From Bin87 sp963666865 (lineage in GTDB: Bacteria; Chloroflexota; Dehalococcoidia; Lucifugimonadales; UBA3495), in the NCBI GenBank assembly GCA_963666865.1, contig OY763072.1:2108001-2172000 (forward strand): DNA of 64,000 nt, in the 5' to 3' direction. Every line of letters starts with the position of its first letter. Within the stretch, counting starts at the first letter, position 1. This document shows positions 24,933-34,674 of the stretch, piece after piece. The translations under genes and the position numbers were made by a program. Under the pieces are notes generated by a model. The model made no database searches. It was given only the letters and a program-made list of their open reading frames with translations, and was not told the DNA's origin.

Positions 24933-26798
24933 CTAACGGGGCATATTGCGGTTCACCCACTCCAGCTCCTCATCCGCCGCATCAAAATAGGCGAAGCGAT
25001 GGAAGAGCTTGGTGTCGCCTCTGGTTGACCGCGCTTCGTTGCGCCTGGCCGTCGTGCCGGGCGCATCTACCTCCAGCGCGGCCGGATCAATCAGTACCCC
25101 ATAGTGATCGAAGGCGGATTCCAGCGACACGAACCCGTCTTTCACGTCGTCCAATACCCGGTCCGGATCCCGTTCCAGGGGGTCGCCCCATCCGCCTCCT
25201 CCCGCGGTGTAGATGCGCACCAGGTCCCCGCGCTTCCAATGGTTGTCGTCGGAGAACGCCCTGATTTCGCGCTCGCCGGGCGTTCCCGGATTCAACACCA
25301 CTCGAGAGAGTCCACCGCCCATGCCGCCGGCGACGCCCCAAGCCGGGAAGCGGTTGTTTTCGACCCGCAAGCCGAAAGTCCCTTCTTCCGCCAGCAGCCT
25401 CACGTCTCTGATCACCCCGCAACCGCCTCGGTACTTGCCGGCGCCACCGGAATCCGGCGCAATGGCGTAACGTTCCAACCGCAGCGGGTACTCCATCTCC
25501 ATGAACTCGCCGGGGTAGTTTTCGTTGTGGCGTTGGTAGATCGCGTCCAGGCCGTCGCCAAATGGCCGGGCGCCGTGGCCCACCGCGATGCCGTCGGTGC
25601 ATAGCAGCCAGTTTCCGGTTTTTGCCTCTTTCATGCGCCAGTAGGCGATCACGTACACCGCCGCCGACGCCATCACGTTGCCGTCCGTGGCCTGGGCCAG
25701 CACGGCGCGGACTGCGCTCTTCAGCTTGGTGAACGTGTGTGCCCGGCAACCCAGAGCCGCCGGCCACTCCGGGTTGAGGATGCTTCCGGAGCGGAGCAGC
25801 ACGTCGTCTATGCCCGCCAGCAATCCATGATTGGCCAGCAACGACGTGTCGAACTGATGGAAGTACTGCCCAAAGTATGCTTTCAGCGCGCCGTCGCTGG
25901 CAATGAAGTTTATCGAACCGTCGGCCTGATCGTCGCTGTGGGTGGCGTCCAGGAGGAGTTCGTCCCCTCGCCGGCTGAGGCTCAGGTGGAAAGAATGCCA
26001 CCGCTCGCCTACCCCGGCATGGTCCATGTAGTCGCGAACGGAATAGTCGCCTTCCGGGATCATTTCCAGGGTTTTATCCCTTACCATTCGTGCGGTATCT
26101 TCCTGGTCCTGCGCGATGGCTCCTTGCATGGTGTCCTTGCCGAACCGCTCGAACATCTCCAGCAGCCTGTCCTGGGCGCGACTGGCCGCCGCCATCAGGG
26201 CCCGGGCATCCCCTTCCAGCAAGTCGGGATACCGGGAATTGCGGAGAATGATGCGATACGCTTCGTCGTTGAGCTTGCCCCCGTCAACGATCTTGATGGG
26301 TGGAACCAGCGTGCCGTCGTGGAAAATCTCCGTATTTGCCGGGCCGATGCTACCGGGGCGCGAACCACCCAGATCCCAGAAATGGGCGAAGGAGTGACAG
26401 TAGGCAACCACTTCGGCGTCAAAAAATACCGGCGCGATGAACACCATATCGGGAGTGTGAGTGATGCTCCCCTGGGACAGATAAGGATCGTTGTACCAGT
26501 AGAGGTCGCCGGGGCGCATTGACTCGACGGGGTAGCATTCCCAGACGCAGCCCAGTATGTCGCTGCCCATGGTGTCGCCGTAAATTTCCTGACCATCGGC
26601 GTCCAGGAAACTTACGGTGTAATCTTTCTTTTCCCGGATGAACGCCGACATCGCCGTCCGTTCAATAATCAGCTCGCACTCGAGACGGGCGGCCCGCAGG
26701 GAACCCCGGATCAATTGGCGCGTCACCGGGTCAACCGGCGGGAAGGATAGGTCCGGCCGCGCCTTGTTCCCAGGGGTTTTGGATACGGTTGTTGTCAT
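24933..26798 (-). CDS. hyuB: Hydantoinase B/oxoprolinase subunit
   Basis: A 621-aa HyuB family protein, the second subunit of the ATP-dependent hydantoinase/oxoprolinase (acetophenone carboxylase-type) enzymes. Family stretches include WYNDPYLSQGSITHTPDM, HSFAHFWDLGG, GGCGVIRDV and the C-terminal YTAGGGGWGDPLERDP. Its start ATG at 26798 overlaps the HyuA stop by ATGA, which decides the start over one ten codons upstream. Works with HyuA; the partner SelA-like and PaaG-like genes lie upstream in the same operon. Confidence 0.88.
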   Translation of the reverse strand: MTTTVSKTPGNKARPDLSFPPVDPVTRQLIRGSLRAARLECELIIERTAMSAFIREKKDYTVSFLDADGQEIYGDTMGSDILGCVWECYPVESMRPGDLYWYNDPYLSQGSITHTPDMVFIAPVFFDAEVVAYCHSFAHFWDLGGSRPGSIGPANTEIFHDGTLVPPIKIVDGGKLNDEAYRIILRNSRYPDLLEGDARALMAAASRAQDRLLEMFERFGKDTMQGAIAQDQEDTARMVRDKTLEMIPEGDYSVRDYMDHAGVGERWHSFHLSLSRRGDELLLDATHSDDQADGSINFIASDGALKAYFGQYFHQFDTSLLANHGLLAGIDDVLLRSGSILNPEWPAALGCRAHTFTKLKSAVRAVLAQATDGNVMASAAVYVIAYWRMKEAKTGNWLLCTDGIAVGHGARPFGDGLDAIYQRHNENYPGEFMEMEYPLRLERYAIAPDSGGAGKYRGGCGVIRDVRLLAEEGTFGLRVENNRFPAWGVAGGMGGGLSRVVLNPGTPGEREIRAFSDDNHWKRGDLVRIYTAGGGGWGDPLERDPDRVLDDVKDGFVSLESAFDHYGVLIDPAALEVDAPGTTARRNEARSTRGDTKLFHRFAYFDAADEELEWVNRNMPR

Positions 26799-28861
26799 CC
26801 TCTGCTCTCCTCGGCGCTCATGATGCAATTCCCAAACTGGTCAACCCGCGCGATCCAGCCCGGATTGATCACCACGGTGGCGTCCGTGCCCTCCAGAATC
26901 GCCGGGCCGGCGACCTTCGCTCCCGGGTTGAGCGTGGCTCGCCCGTAGATAGGGCACAAATCGGACGCTCCCCATTCATCAAAATAGACCTGACGCCGTT
27001 CGACGATGGGGTCGTCCGAATTTACGGAACCCGTGGGTATAGCCGGCATCCTGACGGCGCCCAACTGCCCGGAGGCGGTGACCCGCAGCGTCACGATCTC
27101 CACCGGCTGATCGAGGGAAAATCCGTAGAGTTGCTGGTGCTGGCTATGAAATTCGCCCAGCATTTCGGTCAATCCCTCTTCGTCCACCACTGCGCAGCGA
27201 TAAGGGACAGTCAACTCCGAGCCTTGATGGGCGTAGCGGAGGTCGGCAGACCGCAGCAGGGCATGGCTGTCACGGGGCGCGCCTTCCCCTTGCAGCCAGT
27301 CCCTCCCTTCTTGCTCCAGGTTCGCATAGATGGACGCCATTCCGCCAAGGTCATAATGCGGCGCCTGCTGGAGGAATGTCCGGGCGTAATCGTTCTTGAA
27401 GTCGGCTACCAGCAGACCGTAGGCGGAGGCAATGCCGGGATGCGGCGGCACCACCACGGTTCGGATGCCCAGCAAGTTCGCGACATCGATGGCGTGCATC
27501 GGTCCCGCGCCTCCGTAAGCCACCAGGGCGAAATCCCTGGGGTCGTAACCCCGTTCCACGCTGATATTTCGGATCGCGCCCACCATGGCATTGTTGGCGA
27601 TCCTCAACACCCCGCTGGCGGCTTGCGCTACCTCCAGTCCCAGGGGGCGCGCGACGGAACCCCGTATCGCCGCGTCGGCCAGGTCCCGGTCCAGGGACAA
27701 CTGCCCTCCCGCGATATTTTCGCCGATCCGACCCAGGACCAGGTTGGCGTCGGTTACGGTGGGTCGGATGCCACCTTTCCCGTAGCAGGCCGGCCCGGGA
27801 TCGGCTCCCGCGCTGGCCGGGCCCACGGTAAGGCTGCCGTAGGGCGACACGTCCGCGATGCTGCCGCCGCCGCAGCCGATGGTGGCGATGTCGAGCATGG
27901 GCAATTGCACCGGCCATTCCCCCAGCTTACCGTTCAAGGTCAATCCGGGCTGTCGTTTCTGCACCAGCGAGACGTCGGTGCTGGTGCCGCCCATGTCGAA
28001 GGAGATGCAGTGTTCGACTCCGGTGGCCTCTGCGATCTGGGTGGTAGCCATCACGCCGGCGGCGGGGCCGGACAGCGCGGTAGATACCGGCTGCTGGACT
28101 GCCGTATCCGCGCCGATGAGTCCCCCGTTGGATTTCATGATGGAGAACGAACCCCGGACGCCGAAGGCATCCAGCGAACGCTTGAGATTGTCAATGTATC
28201 GGCTCACCCGGGGCGTGACGTAGGCGTTCAGCACGGTGGTGATGGCCCGCTCGTACTCCCGATATACGGGCAAAACTTCCGAGGACAGGGACACGGCCAC
28301 GCCGGGAAATTCCTCTTGCAGGATCTCCCTGGCCCGTCTCTCGTGCGTCGGGTTGGCGTACGAATGCAGGAAGGCCACGGCGACGGCGGCGATTTTTTCG
28401 CCGGCAAAGTGGCGGGCCGCGACGCGCACCGCCGCCTCATCCAAAGGAGCGAGAATGGCCCCGTCGAAGGCGGTGCGCTCATCGACTTCAAGGCAATTGC
28501 GCGGTGGTACGGGTCGTTGCGGTTTCACCCAGGTGTTGGGGTTGGCCAGACGGGGCGTGCCGTGGCGGGCGATTTCCAGTACGTACCGGAAACCCTCGGT
28601 AACCACCAGGCCAACGGACGCGCCCCGGTTCTCCAGCACTGCGTTGGTGGCGATGGTGGTGCCATGGAAGACATGGGCCACGTCCCCCGGATCGACGCCT
28701 TGCGCCCGCAGGATTTCAGACAGACCCCGCATGAACCCGACCGAGGGGTCATCCGGGGTGGACGGCGTCTTGTGGACCCACTGCGCGTTGGTCACCAGAT
28801 CACACAGCACGATGTCGGTAAAGGTGCCGCCGACATCAACCGCTATGGCGTAGGATGTCAT
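26795..28861 (-). CDS. hyuA: Hydantoinase A/oxoprolinase subunit
   Basis: A 688-aa ATPase-fold subunit of the hydantoinase/oxoprolinase family, which cleaves a cyclic amide or adds CO2 with ATP. The ASKHA nucleotide site DVGGTFTD is at 9-16, with FHGTTIATNAVLE and FDMGGTSTD as other phosphate-binding segments. The TGA overlaps HyuB's ATG. The start at 28861 is 19 bases after the SelA-like gene; an in-frame start 60 bases further upstream is possible but would enter that gene. Substrate could be a hydantoin, oxoproline or N-methylhydantoin. Confidence 0.88.
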   Translation of the reverse strand: MTSYAIAVDVGGTFTDIVLCDLVTNAQWVHKTPSTPDDPSVGFMRGLSEILRAQGVDPGDVAHVFHGTTIATNAVLENRGASVGLVVTEGFRYVLEIARHGTPRLANPNTWVKPQRPVPPRNCLEVDERTAFDGAILAPLDEAAVRVAARHFAGEKIAAVAVAFLHSYANPTHERRAREILQEEFPGVAVSLSSEVLPVYREYERAITTVLNAYVTPRVSRYIDNLKRSLDAFGVRGSFSIMKSNGGLIGADTAVQQPVSTALSGPAAGVMATTQIAEATGVEHCISFDMGGTSTDVSLVQKRQPGLTLNGKLGEWPVQLPMLDIATIGCGGGSIADVSPYGSLTVGPASAGADPGPACYGKGGIRPTVTDANLVLGRIGENIAGGQLSLDRDLADAAIRGSVARPLGLEVAQAASGVLRIANNAMVGAIRNISVERGYDPRDFALVAYGGAGPMHAIDVANLLGIRTVVVPPHPGIASAYGLLVADFKNDYARTFLQQAPHYDLGGMASIYANLEQEGRDWLQGEGAPRDSHALLRSADLRYAHQGSELTVPYRCAVVDEEGLTEMLGEFHSQHQQLYGFSLDQPVEIVTLRVTASGQLGAVRMPAIPTGSVNSDDPIVERRQVYFDEWGASDLCPIYGRATLNPGAKVAGPAILEGTDATVVINPGWIARVDQFGNCIMSAEESRG

Positions 28862-28880
28862 GTTCGCTGTATGGCCCGGG

Positions 28881-30029
28881 TTAAGCGCTGAACAGCGCCG
28901 CGATCCGTTCCCCGACGGCACTGTCTTCTCCAGGATTCAGGCCGAACATATGGATGGTGATGAAGTCCTCGCCGTCCCGAACCCTGGTCCAGATCGGCGG
29001 GTCGCCGGCCATGAGCCGGTCCCGCAGGTCGTAGATATCAAAACCCGCCACGGCGGGGTCAACCCACAGGTTGATGCCGTAGGCATGGTGACCGATGATA
29101 TTGTCGATCAGCTCCGCGCGCAGCCCCCGAACTTCGGCGACGGCATTGAGTATGGTTCGGCTCCGCCGCTCGGAATCCGCCAGGCGGTCCTCATGGTTCA
29201 TGGTCATCCAGTGGCGCACGGCGGCGACCGCGCCGACCATCTCCTGACGGTCCACCTTCTGGGGTCGTCCCACGCCGCGCACCCGCCGGCCTTCGTAGCT
29301 AGCGAAGGCTTGCAGGCCAATCTTGCGGATCATCTCCTCGGAACCCAGCGCCAGACCCGTTGATTGGGACGCGCCCATATACTTGGCGGCGATGCACTGG
29401 AAATCGGCGCCCATCCTCACGTATTTGCCGAAGTTTTCTAGGGGATAGATCTGACCGGCGGCATCCACCGTGACCAGGACGTCATGAGCATGAGCGATGG
29501 CGATGGTTTGCTCCAGGGACAACGCATCGGGGTCGTGCTCCTGTTCTACCGCATAATAGTGAACGGCGGCGGTGTTGGGGCCGATGGCGTTTTCCAGATC
29601 CTCGGCAGTGGTGCGCTCTTCCGAGCCGAACATCACCAGCCTCGCCCCGGCCAGTTCCAAGCAACGGTCGTACCAGTAGCGTTGCCGCGTCTGGATCAGG
29701 ATTTCGTTCTTCATGCCGTCGGTGTTGGGGAGTTGCTGAATCCGGTCGTCATCGTCGCCGGCCATGGCGGCTGCGGTTGCCAGCATCAAAGCGGACCCGG
29801 CGCCGGACGTGATATAGGCGGCGGGCACGTCCACCATCCGCGCGATGGCTGCGCCGGCCTTCTCCTGCAAGTCCATTAGCGGGATGTACGCGCCATCGGC
29901 CCGCGCCATGGCTTCCCTGACTTCTGGAATAGGAGTGGAGCCACCCAGCATCGTGACGCTCCCAGTAGCGTTGATGACCGGCGTCGCACCCAATTCTTTG
30001 TAGATTTCGCCCCAATCGGCGGTGGTCAT
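28881..30029 (-). CDS. SelA-like PLP-dependent enzyme (DgaE/aminotransferase class V-type)
   Basis: A 382-aa fold-type I PLP enzyme of the SelA/DgaE group. The family signatures are NATGSVTMLGGS, TSGAGSA and DAAGQIYP with D189; the Schiff-base lysine is K216 in IAAKYMGASQ. Selenocysteine synthase proper is larger and its neighbours (selB, selC) are absent, so an ammonia-lyase or beta-eliminase role like DgaE is likelier. AAAAGGAG lies before the ATG. It is upstream of hyuA with 19 bases between, consistent with acting on a product or substrate of HyuAB. Confidence 0.78.
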   Translation of the reverse strand: MTTADWGEIYKELGATPVINATGSVTMLGGSTPIPEVREAMARADGAYIPLMDLQEKAGAAIARMVDVPAAYITSGAGSALMLATAAAMAGDDDDRIQQLPNTDGMKNEILIQTRQRYWYDRCLELAGARLVMFGSEERTTAEDLENAIGPNTAAVHYYAVEQEHDPDALSLEQTIAIAHAHDVLVTVDAAGQIYPLENFGKYVRMGADFQCIAAKYMGASQSTGLALGSEEMIRKIGLQAFASYEGRRVRGVGRPQKVDRQEMVGAVAAVRHWMTMNHEDRLADSERRSRTILNAVAEVRGLRAELIDNIIGHHAYGINLWVDPAVAGFDIYDLRDRLMAGDPPIWTRVRDGEDFITIHMFGLNPGEDSAVGERIAALFSA

Positions 30030-30059
30030 AATGCGGCTCCTTTTGTTGGCGAGAATGCT

Positions 30060-30953
30060 CTATCGGTGGCGCGGCTGGATTGGGTCGTCGCTGCCCTCCG
30101 GCGGCACGGCCCAGGGGGTTTCGCCGGTCAGCCTGGCTATTTCGTCATAGATCCGGCTCAGGTCGTCGGTGACGCGGTTGGCCATCTCCGCGTAGTCGTG
30201 AATGGGAGTGAGCAGCGGGCCGTACCGACTGCCCCCGGCAAAGTTGTTCAGTTGCAGCAGGTCGCTGACGGGCTGCCATCGTAGGTTGGTGTTGTTGGCG
30301 CGTATCTGCGCCAGCAGCCGGTCAAGTTCGTGAACGTGGAGGTATTCGTACCCCTGCGCCGAAATCAGGGCCTTCATAGCGTGTTCCAGCGTTTGGTGAG
30401 CATTGTACGCGGTGACTCTGTCGGTGATGCCTAAGTCCATCATGCCGTGCATAGCGCGGTAGTACATATTCGCATGGGCGATGCGAAGCGCGCGCTCATC
30501 TGGCTCGTCGCTGGAATCAACTTCGTAGCTCATCCCGTCGTCTCTGATAAACCTGTCTGGGTCGCGGGGCATTGCAATACCTTCCCGCCGAGCAAACCGC
30601 GCGACGTGGTTCAAGGTGTGCCGGCTTTTCCGCTCGTATTCGGCCCGCGACAGATAAACGAAGTCAATGCCAACATTGTCCTGATAGGCCAGGCGGGCCA
30701 GTTCCCCGGCAGTCTGCTGAATTTCCCCCATCCGCCGTTTCAGTCCGGAAAGCTCCGGCTCAATAATCATCAAGTCAATGTCCGAGCGGTCCGTCCAGTC
30801 GCCCCGGGCCCGGGACCCGAACAGAATGACGCACTCAACGTCGAAGGCGTCGCATAGCGCTCTGGCGACGTGCAAAGCTCTCACGTCCGGCCCAGCGTTG
30901 GTGCTGACGCCGGCGGGTGTAGTTTCCGCTATGTCGGCAATTTGCGTAGTCAT
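30060..30953 (-). CDS. Fused nucleotidyltransferase-HEPN protein
   Basis: A 297-aa two-domain protein. Residues 25-70 hold an intact MNT-type nucleotidyltransferase motif: G46-S47, ten residues, then D58-I-D60. From about 155 the sequence looks like a HEPN domain: AHANMYYRAMHGMMDLG, HQTLEHAMKALI and HVHELDRLLAQI. MNT/HEPN pairs normally sit in two genes; here they are one chain. I see no R-x4-6-H motif in the HEPN part, so RNase activity is doubtful. It interrupts a catabolic operon between the PaaG-like and SelA-like genes. Confidence 0.72.
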   Translation of the reverse strand: MTTQIADIAETTPAGVSTNAGPDVRALHVARALCDAFDVECVILFGSRARGDWTDRSDIDLMIIEPELSGLKRRMGEIQQTAGELARLAYQDNVGIDFVYLSRAEYERKSRHTLNHVARFARREGIAMPRDPDRFIRDDGMSYEVDSSDEPDERALRIAHANMYYRAMHGMMDLGITDRVTAYNAHQTLEHAMKALISAQGYEYLHVHELDRLLAQIRANNTNLRWQPVSDLLQLNNFAGGSRYGPLLTPIHDYAEMANRVTDDLSRIYDEIARLTGETPWAVPPEGSDDPIQPRHR

Positions 30954-30980
30954 GCGATTATTCTATCAGTCCGGTCTATT

Positions 30981-31778
30981 CTATTCTCCGGTAAAGTTAG
31001 GCGGGCGGCGCTCCCGGAAGGACGCGGCGGCTTCCTCCACGTCGTGAGGAGCGCGCCGGGCGAATACGATGCTATGGGTCTCGTATTGCAACTGGTCATC
31101 CAGGGTGGCGTCCAGGCTGCGTTGCAAAGCCCGCCGCGACATCTGCATGGCCACCGGAGGCCAGAAGGCGATCTGACCCGCCAGTTCCTTGGCATCCTCC
31201 AGCAGTTTATCGGAGGTGGTCAGCCGGTCCAGCAGGCCCAAACGATAGGACTCGTCCGCGTCCACGCTCCGGCTGGTGAACACCAGGTCAAAAGCCCGGC
31301 TGGTCCCCACGATCCGCGGCAGAAAGTAAGACAGCCCGGAGTCCGGACTCAAGCTGCGCTCGATAAACACGGTCTTGAAGCGGGTGTTTTCGCACCCCAC
31401 GCGCATATCGCAGGCCAACGCCAGCCCCATGCCGGCTCCGGCGGCCACGCCGTTGACCGCGGCGATGGTGGGTTTGTCCAACTCCCGATACACCATCAGC
31501 GCCTGCCGGCCGACCCAATTGTATTCATCCAACCGCTCGCTCCGCGTCGGGTTTTCCGAATTGGGACGGTTGCCGGTCAGGTCGGCCCCAGAGCAGAAAC
31601 CGCGCCCGGCTCCCGTAAAGATTACTACCCGCACAGCGTCGTCATCCCGCAACTCCCGGCAGGCCGCCATCATTTCGTGATGCAGTTCGCGGTCAATGGC
31701 GTTCAGCTTGTCCGGTCGGTTCAGGGTGACGACACCAATCTGGCTGTCTCTATCCAGCTTCAGGTTTTGATAAGGCAT
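30981..31778 (-). CDS. Enoyl-CoA hydratase/isomerase, PaaG-like
   Basis: A 265-aa crotonase-fold enzyme. Oxyanion-hole segments are GAGRGFCSGADL at 56-67 and VNGVAAGAGMGLAL at 108-121. The loop FIERSLSPDSGLSY resembles PaaG-type isomerases, whose acid is an aspartate in SPDSG; the hydratase Glu at the first segment is absent. The start directly follows the M20 hydrolase stop. Works on an enoyl or epoxy-acyl-CoA; the substrate is unknown. Confidence 0.83.
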   Translation of the reverse strand: MPYQNLKLDRDSQIGVVTLNRPDKLNAIDRELHHEMMAACRELRDDDAVRVVIFTGAGRGFCSGADLTGNRPNSENPTRSERLDEYNWVGRQALMVYRELDKPTIAAVNGVAAGAGMGLALACDMRVGCENTRFKTVFIERSLSPDSGLSYFLPRIVGTSRAFDLVFTSRSVDADESYRLGLLDRLTTSDKLLEDAKELAGQIAFWPPVAMQMSRRALQRSLDATLDDQLQYETHSIVFARRAPHDVEEAAASFRERRPPNFTGE

Positions 31779-33137
31779 TTACTTCACCGCCAGCATATCG
31801 CAGGCCAGGCCGAGCATGATCTTGGTGCCGCTAACGAGGCTCTTGATGCCAATGGACTCGTTGGTGCCATGGGTGAAGTTCAGCATAGGATCGTCATCGG
31901 GGTGAGAGCCGGAGAAGCCGTAGGTCACCGTGCCCAGGGGCCGCGTAAAACGGGAATCGGTGAAGCCGTTGCTGATAGCCGGCACCCACTGGATGTTGTC
32001 CCGTTGCAGTGCCTGGGCCGTAACCCGCTGGATGCTTTGGGAGAGAGGGGACTCGAAGGGCGAAGAATTGGGCCGGGCCATGTAGTCGATCTCGTAGGAC
32101 ACGCCGGGTATTTCCGCCAACACTTCGTCCAACTGTTGTCGCACGTAATCGTCGTCCTGGTGAGGCAGGGTGCGCACGTCACAGGTGAGCCGTATGGACT
32201 CGGGAACGCTGTTGGATTTGATGCCGCCGCGTACCATGGTGGGCGTCAGCGTCATTCGGGACAGCGCCCGCAGCATGGACGCGAAACGCGGGTTGTCAGT
32301 CTCCAACTCGGCGATGATGTCGTCCACGTTTTCGGGCGAGGGTTGGTGTTCGATGGCGAAAGTGGACAGGTGATCGAAAATGTCGCCCGAAGTATCCCGG
32401 TCGGCCTCAAACCCTTCGATGGACGTGAGGGCGCGGCTCAGCCGGTACAGCGCGTTGGTGCCCTGCCAGGGCACCGATGCGTGAGAGCTAGTTCCCTTCA
32501 CGTCAATTTCCACTTGCAACCGCCCCTTTTCACCCACGCCCAGCACGTAAGTCAACGCACCGGCGGCCTGGATGGGCGTGCCGCCGCCTTCGTTAACGGC
32601 GAAAGGAGCCGCCAACTTTTCCGGGTAGTTGTCGGCCAGCCAGCCAAACCCGTATCGTCCGCCGTGTTCTTCGTCGGCTCCGGCGGCTAGGATCAGCCCG
32701 TCTTCCAGTTCGACCCCGTTGCGGCGCAGGATACGGACGGCCATCAACTGAGCGGTGAGCAGGCCCTTGCAGTCCGAAGCGCCGCGTCCGAAAATCCGGT
32801 CGTCAGCAATGGTCGCGCTGAAGGGCGGAAACCGCCACTTGGTATCGTCTTCCACCGGCACCACGTCGGTGTGGGACATGAACATCAGTCCCGCCTTGCC
32901 CGATCTCCCTTCCAGCCGTGCAATAAAGTTGCCGCGATTTGGGGCGGATTCCAGAATTTCCGACTCTACGCCGTCCTCTCGCAGGAAGTCTCGCGCCAGC
33001 TCGCACACGGGCGTCTCGTCGCCAGTGGGCATAAAACCCGTGTTGACCGAAGGGATGCGGACCAGCGCCTGCTCCAGCGCGATGATGTCGTCCCGCGCCT
33101 CGTCAACCTGACGGAAGAGTTCTTCAAGGTTCGGCAT
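31779..33137 (-). CDS. M20-family metallohydrolase
   Basis: A 452-aa M20 peptidase/deacylase. Zinc ligands and acid are H89 (MSHTD), D122 (GASDCKG) and the E156-E157 pair (GADEEHGG), with the dimerisation-domain segment KGTSSHASVPW. CAGGAGGGAG precedes the ATG. It is second in an operon from the MFS carrier through PaaG-like, NTase-HEPN, SelA-like and HyuA/B genes. It may be a dipeptidase or carbamoylase; with hydantoinases, an N-carbamoyl-amino-acid amidohydrolase is an attractive guess, not shown. Confidence 0.85.
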   Translation of the reverse strand: MPNLEELFRQVDEARDDIIALEQALVRIPSVNTGFMPTGDETPVCELARDFLREDGVESEILESAPNRGNFIARLEGRSGKAGLMFMSHTDVVPVEDDTKWRFPPFSATIADDRIFGRGASDCKGLLTAQLMAVRILRRNGVELEDGLILAAGADEEHGGRYGFGWLADNYPEKLAAPFAVNEGGGTPIQAAGALTYVLGVGEKGRLQVEIDVKGTSSHASVPWQGTNALYRLSRALTSIEGFEADRDTSGDIFDHLSTFAIEHQPSPENVDDIIAELETDNPRFASMLRALSRMTLTPTMVRGGIKSNSVPESIRLTCDVRTLPHQDDDYVRQQLDEVLAEIPGVSYEIDYMARPNSSPFESPLSQSIQRVTAQALQRDNIQWVPAISNGFTDSRFTRPLGTVTYGFSGSHPDDDPMLNFTHGTNESIGIKSLVSGTKIMLGLACDMLAVK

Positions 33138-33204
33138 GGCCTGCTCCCTCCTGCGGTCAATTGGTACTGTGCCGCTCCGAGTGTAAGCAGGGGCCGGGGA
33201 CGTG

Positions 33205-34443
33205 TCAACGCAGCGGCCTCCCCGCCGATAACCCGTGCCGCATCACCAACCCGGCCATGCACAGGGACAGGGAAGCGAAGCTGACGATGGCCAGCGAGAG
33301 GCGAAGGTCGCCGGTTACCTCTTGCAACACGCCGGTGGCCAGAGGCCCGAGGGTGATGCCCGCTGAACTCGCCATCTGCATGAACGCCAGGGCGACGGCA
33401 ACTTCCCGGGGGCGTATTCCCGGCAGGTGGAACGGAACCGAATACAGGACCGGCCAGAATCCCCAGGCGACGCCGTTCAGAAATGTAAGGGCCAACAGGA
33501 TCGGCAAGGAGCCGGTCAGAGTCATCGCCATGAAAGTGACCGCCATCACCGCCCCAGTGGTCAGCAGAATCGTGCGACCCTGGTCGGACACCATCACCAC
33601 CCAACCGAAACCCAAACCGCAGACCCCGCCCATGAAGATGCCCAGGGCAAGGATGCCGCCGGACCAGATCAGCGGCATCTGATAGCTGTCCAGCATCAAC
33701 GTGGGATAAAAGCTGAGGAAACCGGACCAGGACGCCGTCGCCCCCACAAAGCCCAGGCCGCCGATCCAGAGGTCGCGATAGCGCAACGTGCCTTTCAGAA
33801 CGCTGGCGTCCTGGGCGGCCAGTCGTTGACGGTACTCCGTCGTCACCCGTTCCCTGCCGAAGATCACCCACAGGCCGGTCATCACGGCGAAAAGGGCAAC
33901 AAACGTGAGCAGCGTGGCGCGCCAATCGTCGCGGAGCGCGATCAGAATGAAAGACGAGGCCGCCACTCCGCCGCCCACCACCAGGCCGAACATGGCGTTG
34001 GAGATGCTGTTGACCAGCACCACCTGTCGGGCCGGAAACCATTGCTGCGTCAGGAAGGCCCGGGCCGGCTGGCGGGCAATCACGCTGATCCCAAAAGCCA
34101 TCCGCCCCAGCAGCAGGATCACAAAGCCGGGAGCGACGGCTTGCGCCAGCAGAAACAGCGTACCCAACGCCATCGTGACGGTGGTCAGGGCTTTGGGCGC
34201 GAACCGAGAGGTCCACCAACCCATGGGAATGGCCAGCACGAAGTTGCCCCAGTAAGCGGCCGAGCCGAGCATCCCCTGCTCAAAGGGAGATAGCTGCAAC
34301 TCCTCGCTGATTGCCGGCAGCAGGATGCCGATGGTGGACATAATCATGAAACCGGAAACGCTGGCCGTGAGCCAGATGCCCATGACCACCCACCGGTAGG
34401 ACGAAAACTCCTCGGTGGAATCTGCTGCTGGAACGGTTGCCAT
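33205..34443 (-). CDS. MFS transporter, about 12 helices
   Basis: A 412-aa MFS carrier. YRWVVMGIWLTASVSGFMIMSTIGILLP is the first helix pair, with RFAPKA and a later GRERVTTEYRQRL loop between the halves. It opens the minus-strand operon leading to the M20 hydrolase, so it probably imports the substrate of that pathway. It differs from the 14-helix exporter at 3932-5449 in length and pattern. Confidence 0.83.
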   Translation of the reverse strand: MATVPAADSTEEFSSYRWVVMGIWLTASVSGFMIMSTIGILLPAISEELQLSPFEQGMLGSAAYWGNFVLAIPMGWWTSRFAPKALTTVTMALGTLFLLAQAVAPGFVILLLGRMAFGISVIARQPARAFLTQQWFPARQVVLVNSISNAMFGLVVGGGVAASSFILIALRDDWRATLLTFVALFAVMTGLWVIFGRERVTTEYRQRLAAQDASVLKGTLRYRDLWIGGLGFVGATASWSGFLSFYPTLMLDSYQMPLIWSGGILALGIFMGGVCGLGFGWVVMVSDQGRTILLTTGAVMAVTFMAMTLTGSLPILLALTFLNGVAWGFWPVLYSVPFHLPGIRPREVAVALAFMQMASSAGITLGPLATGVLQEVTGDLRLSLAIVSFASLSLCMAGLVMRHGLSAGRPLR

Positions 34444-34583
34444 TGATTAGTGCTATGAACCGTGATCCGAGTTGCGGCAGTGTATGCGTCCGCTCCGGTC
34501 GCAGTCAATGTGACGGGTCTCGGATAAGACGCGATTGTTCAAGGGATTTGTCCAGAGTGATGGCACAGGGTTGACGCAATATG

Positions 34584-34589
34584 TATAAT
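34584..34589 (+). promoter_or_regulatory. Candidate -10 box upstream of the DapA-like gene
   Basis: TATAAT in an AT-rich stretch about 90 bases upstream of the ATG. A nearby TTGACG is only 7 bases away, so no well-spaced -35 is seen. Weak. Confidence 0.3.
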
Positions 34590-34674
34590 GCACGAATACA
34601 ATGGCAACGTGCAGACGGTGTAGGTTGGAAAATTTGCGTATTGCGACGCGACTACACCTGAGGAGGGACGCTTT

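Noticed and set aside
26789..28891. Long open frame on the plus strand opposite hyuA
   Set aside because: It mirrors the codon structure of hyuA, has no recognisable domain and no ribosome site. High GC makes such antisense frames common.
34571..34589. TTGACG and TATAAT as a promoter pair
   Set aside because: Only 7 bases separate them; a working pair needs about 17.
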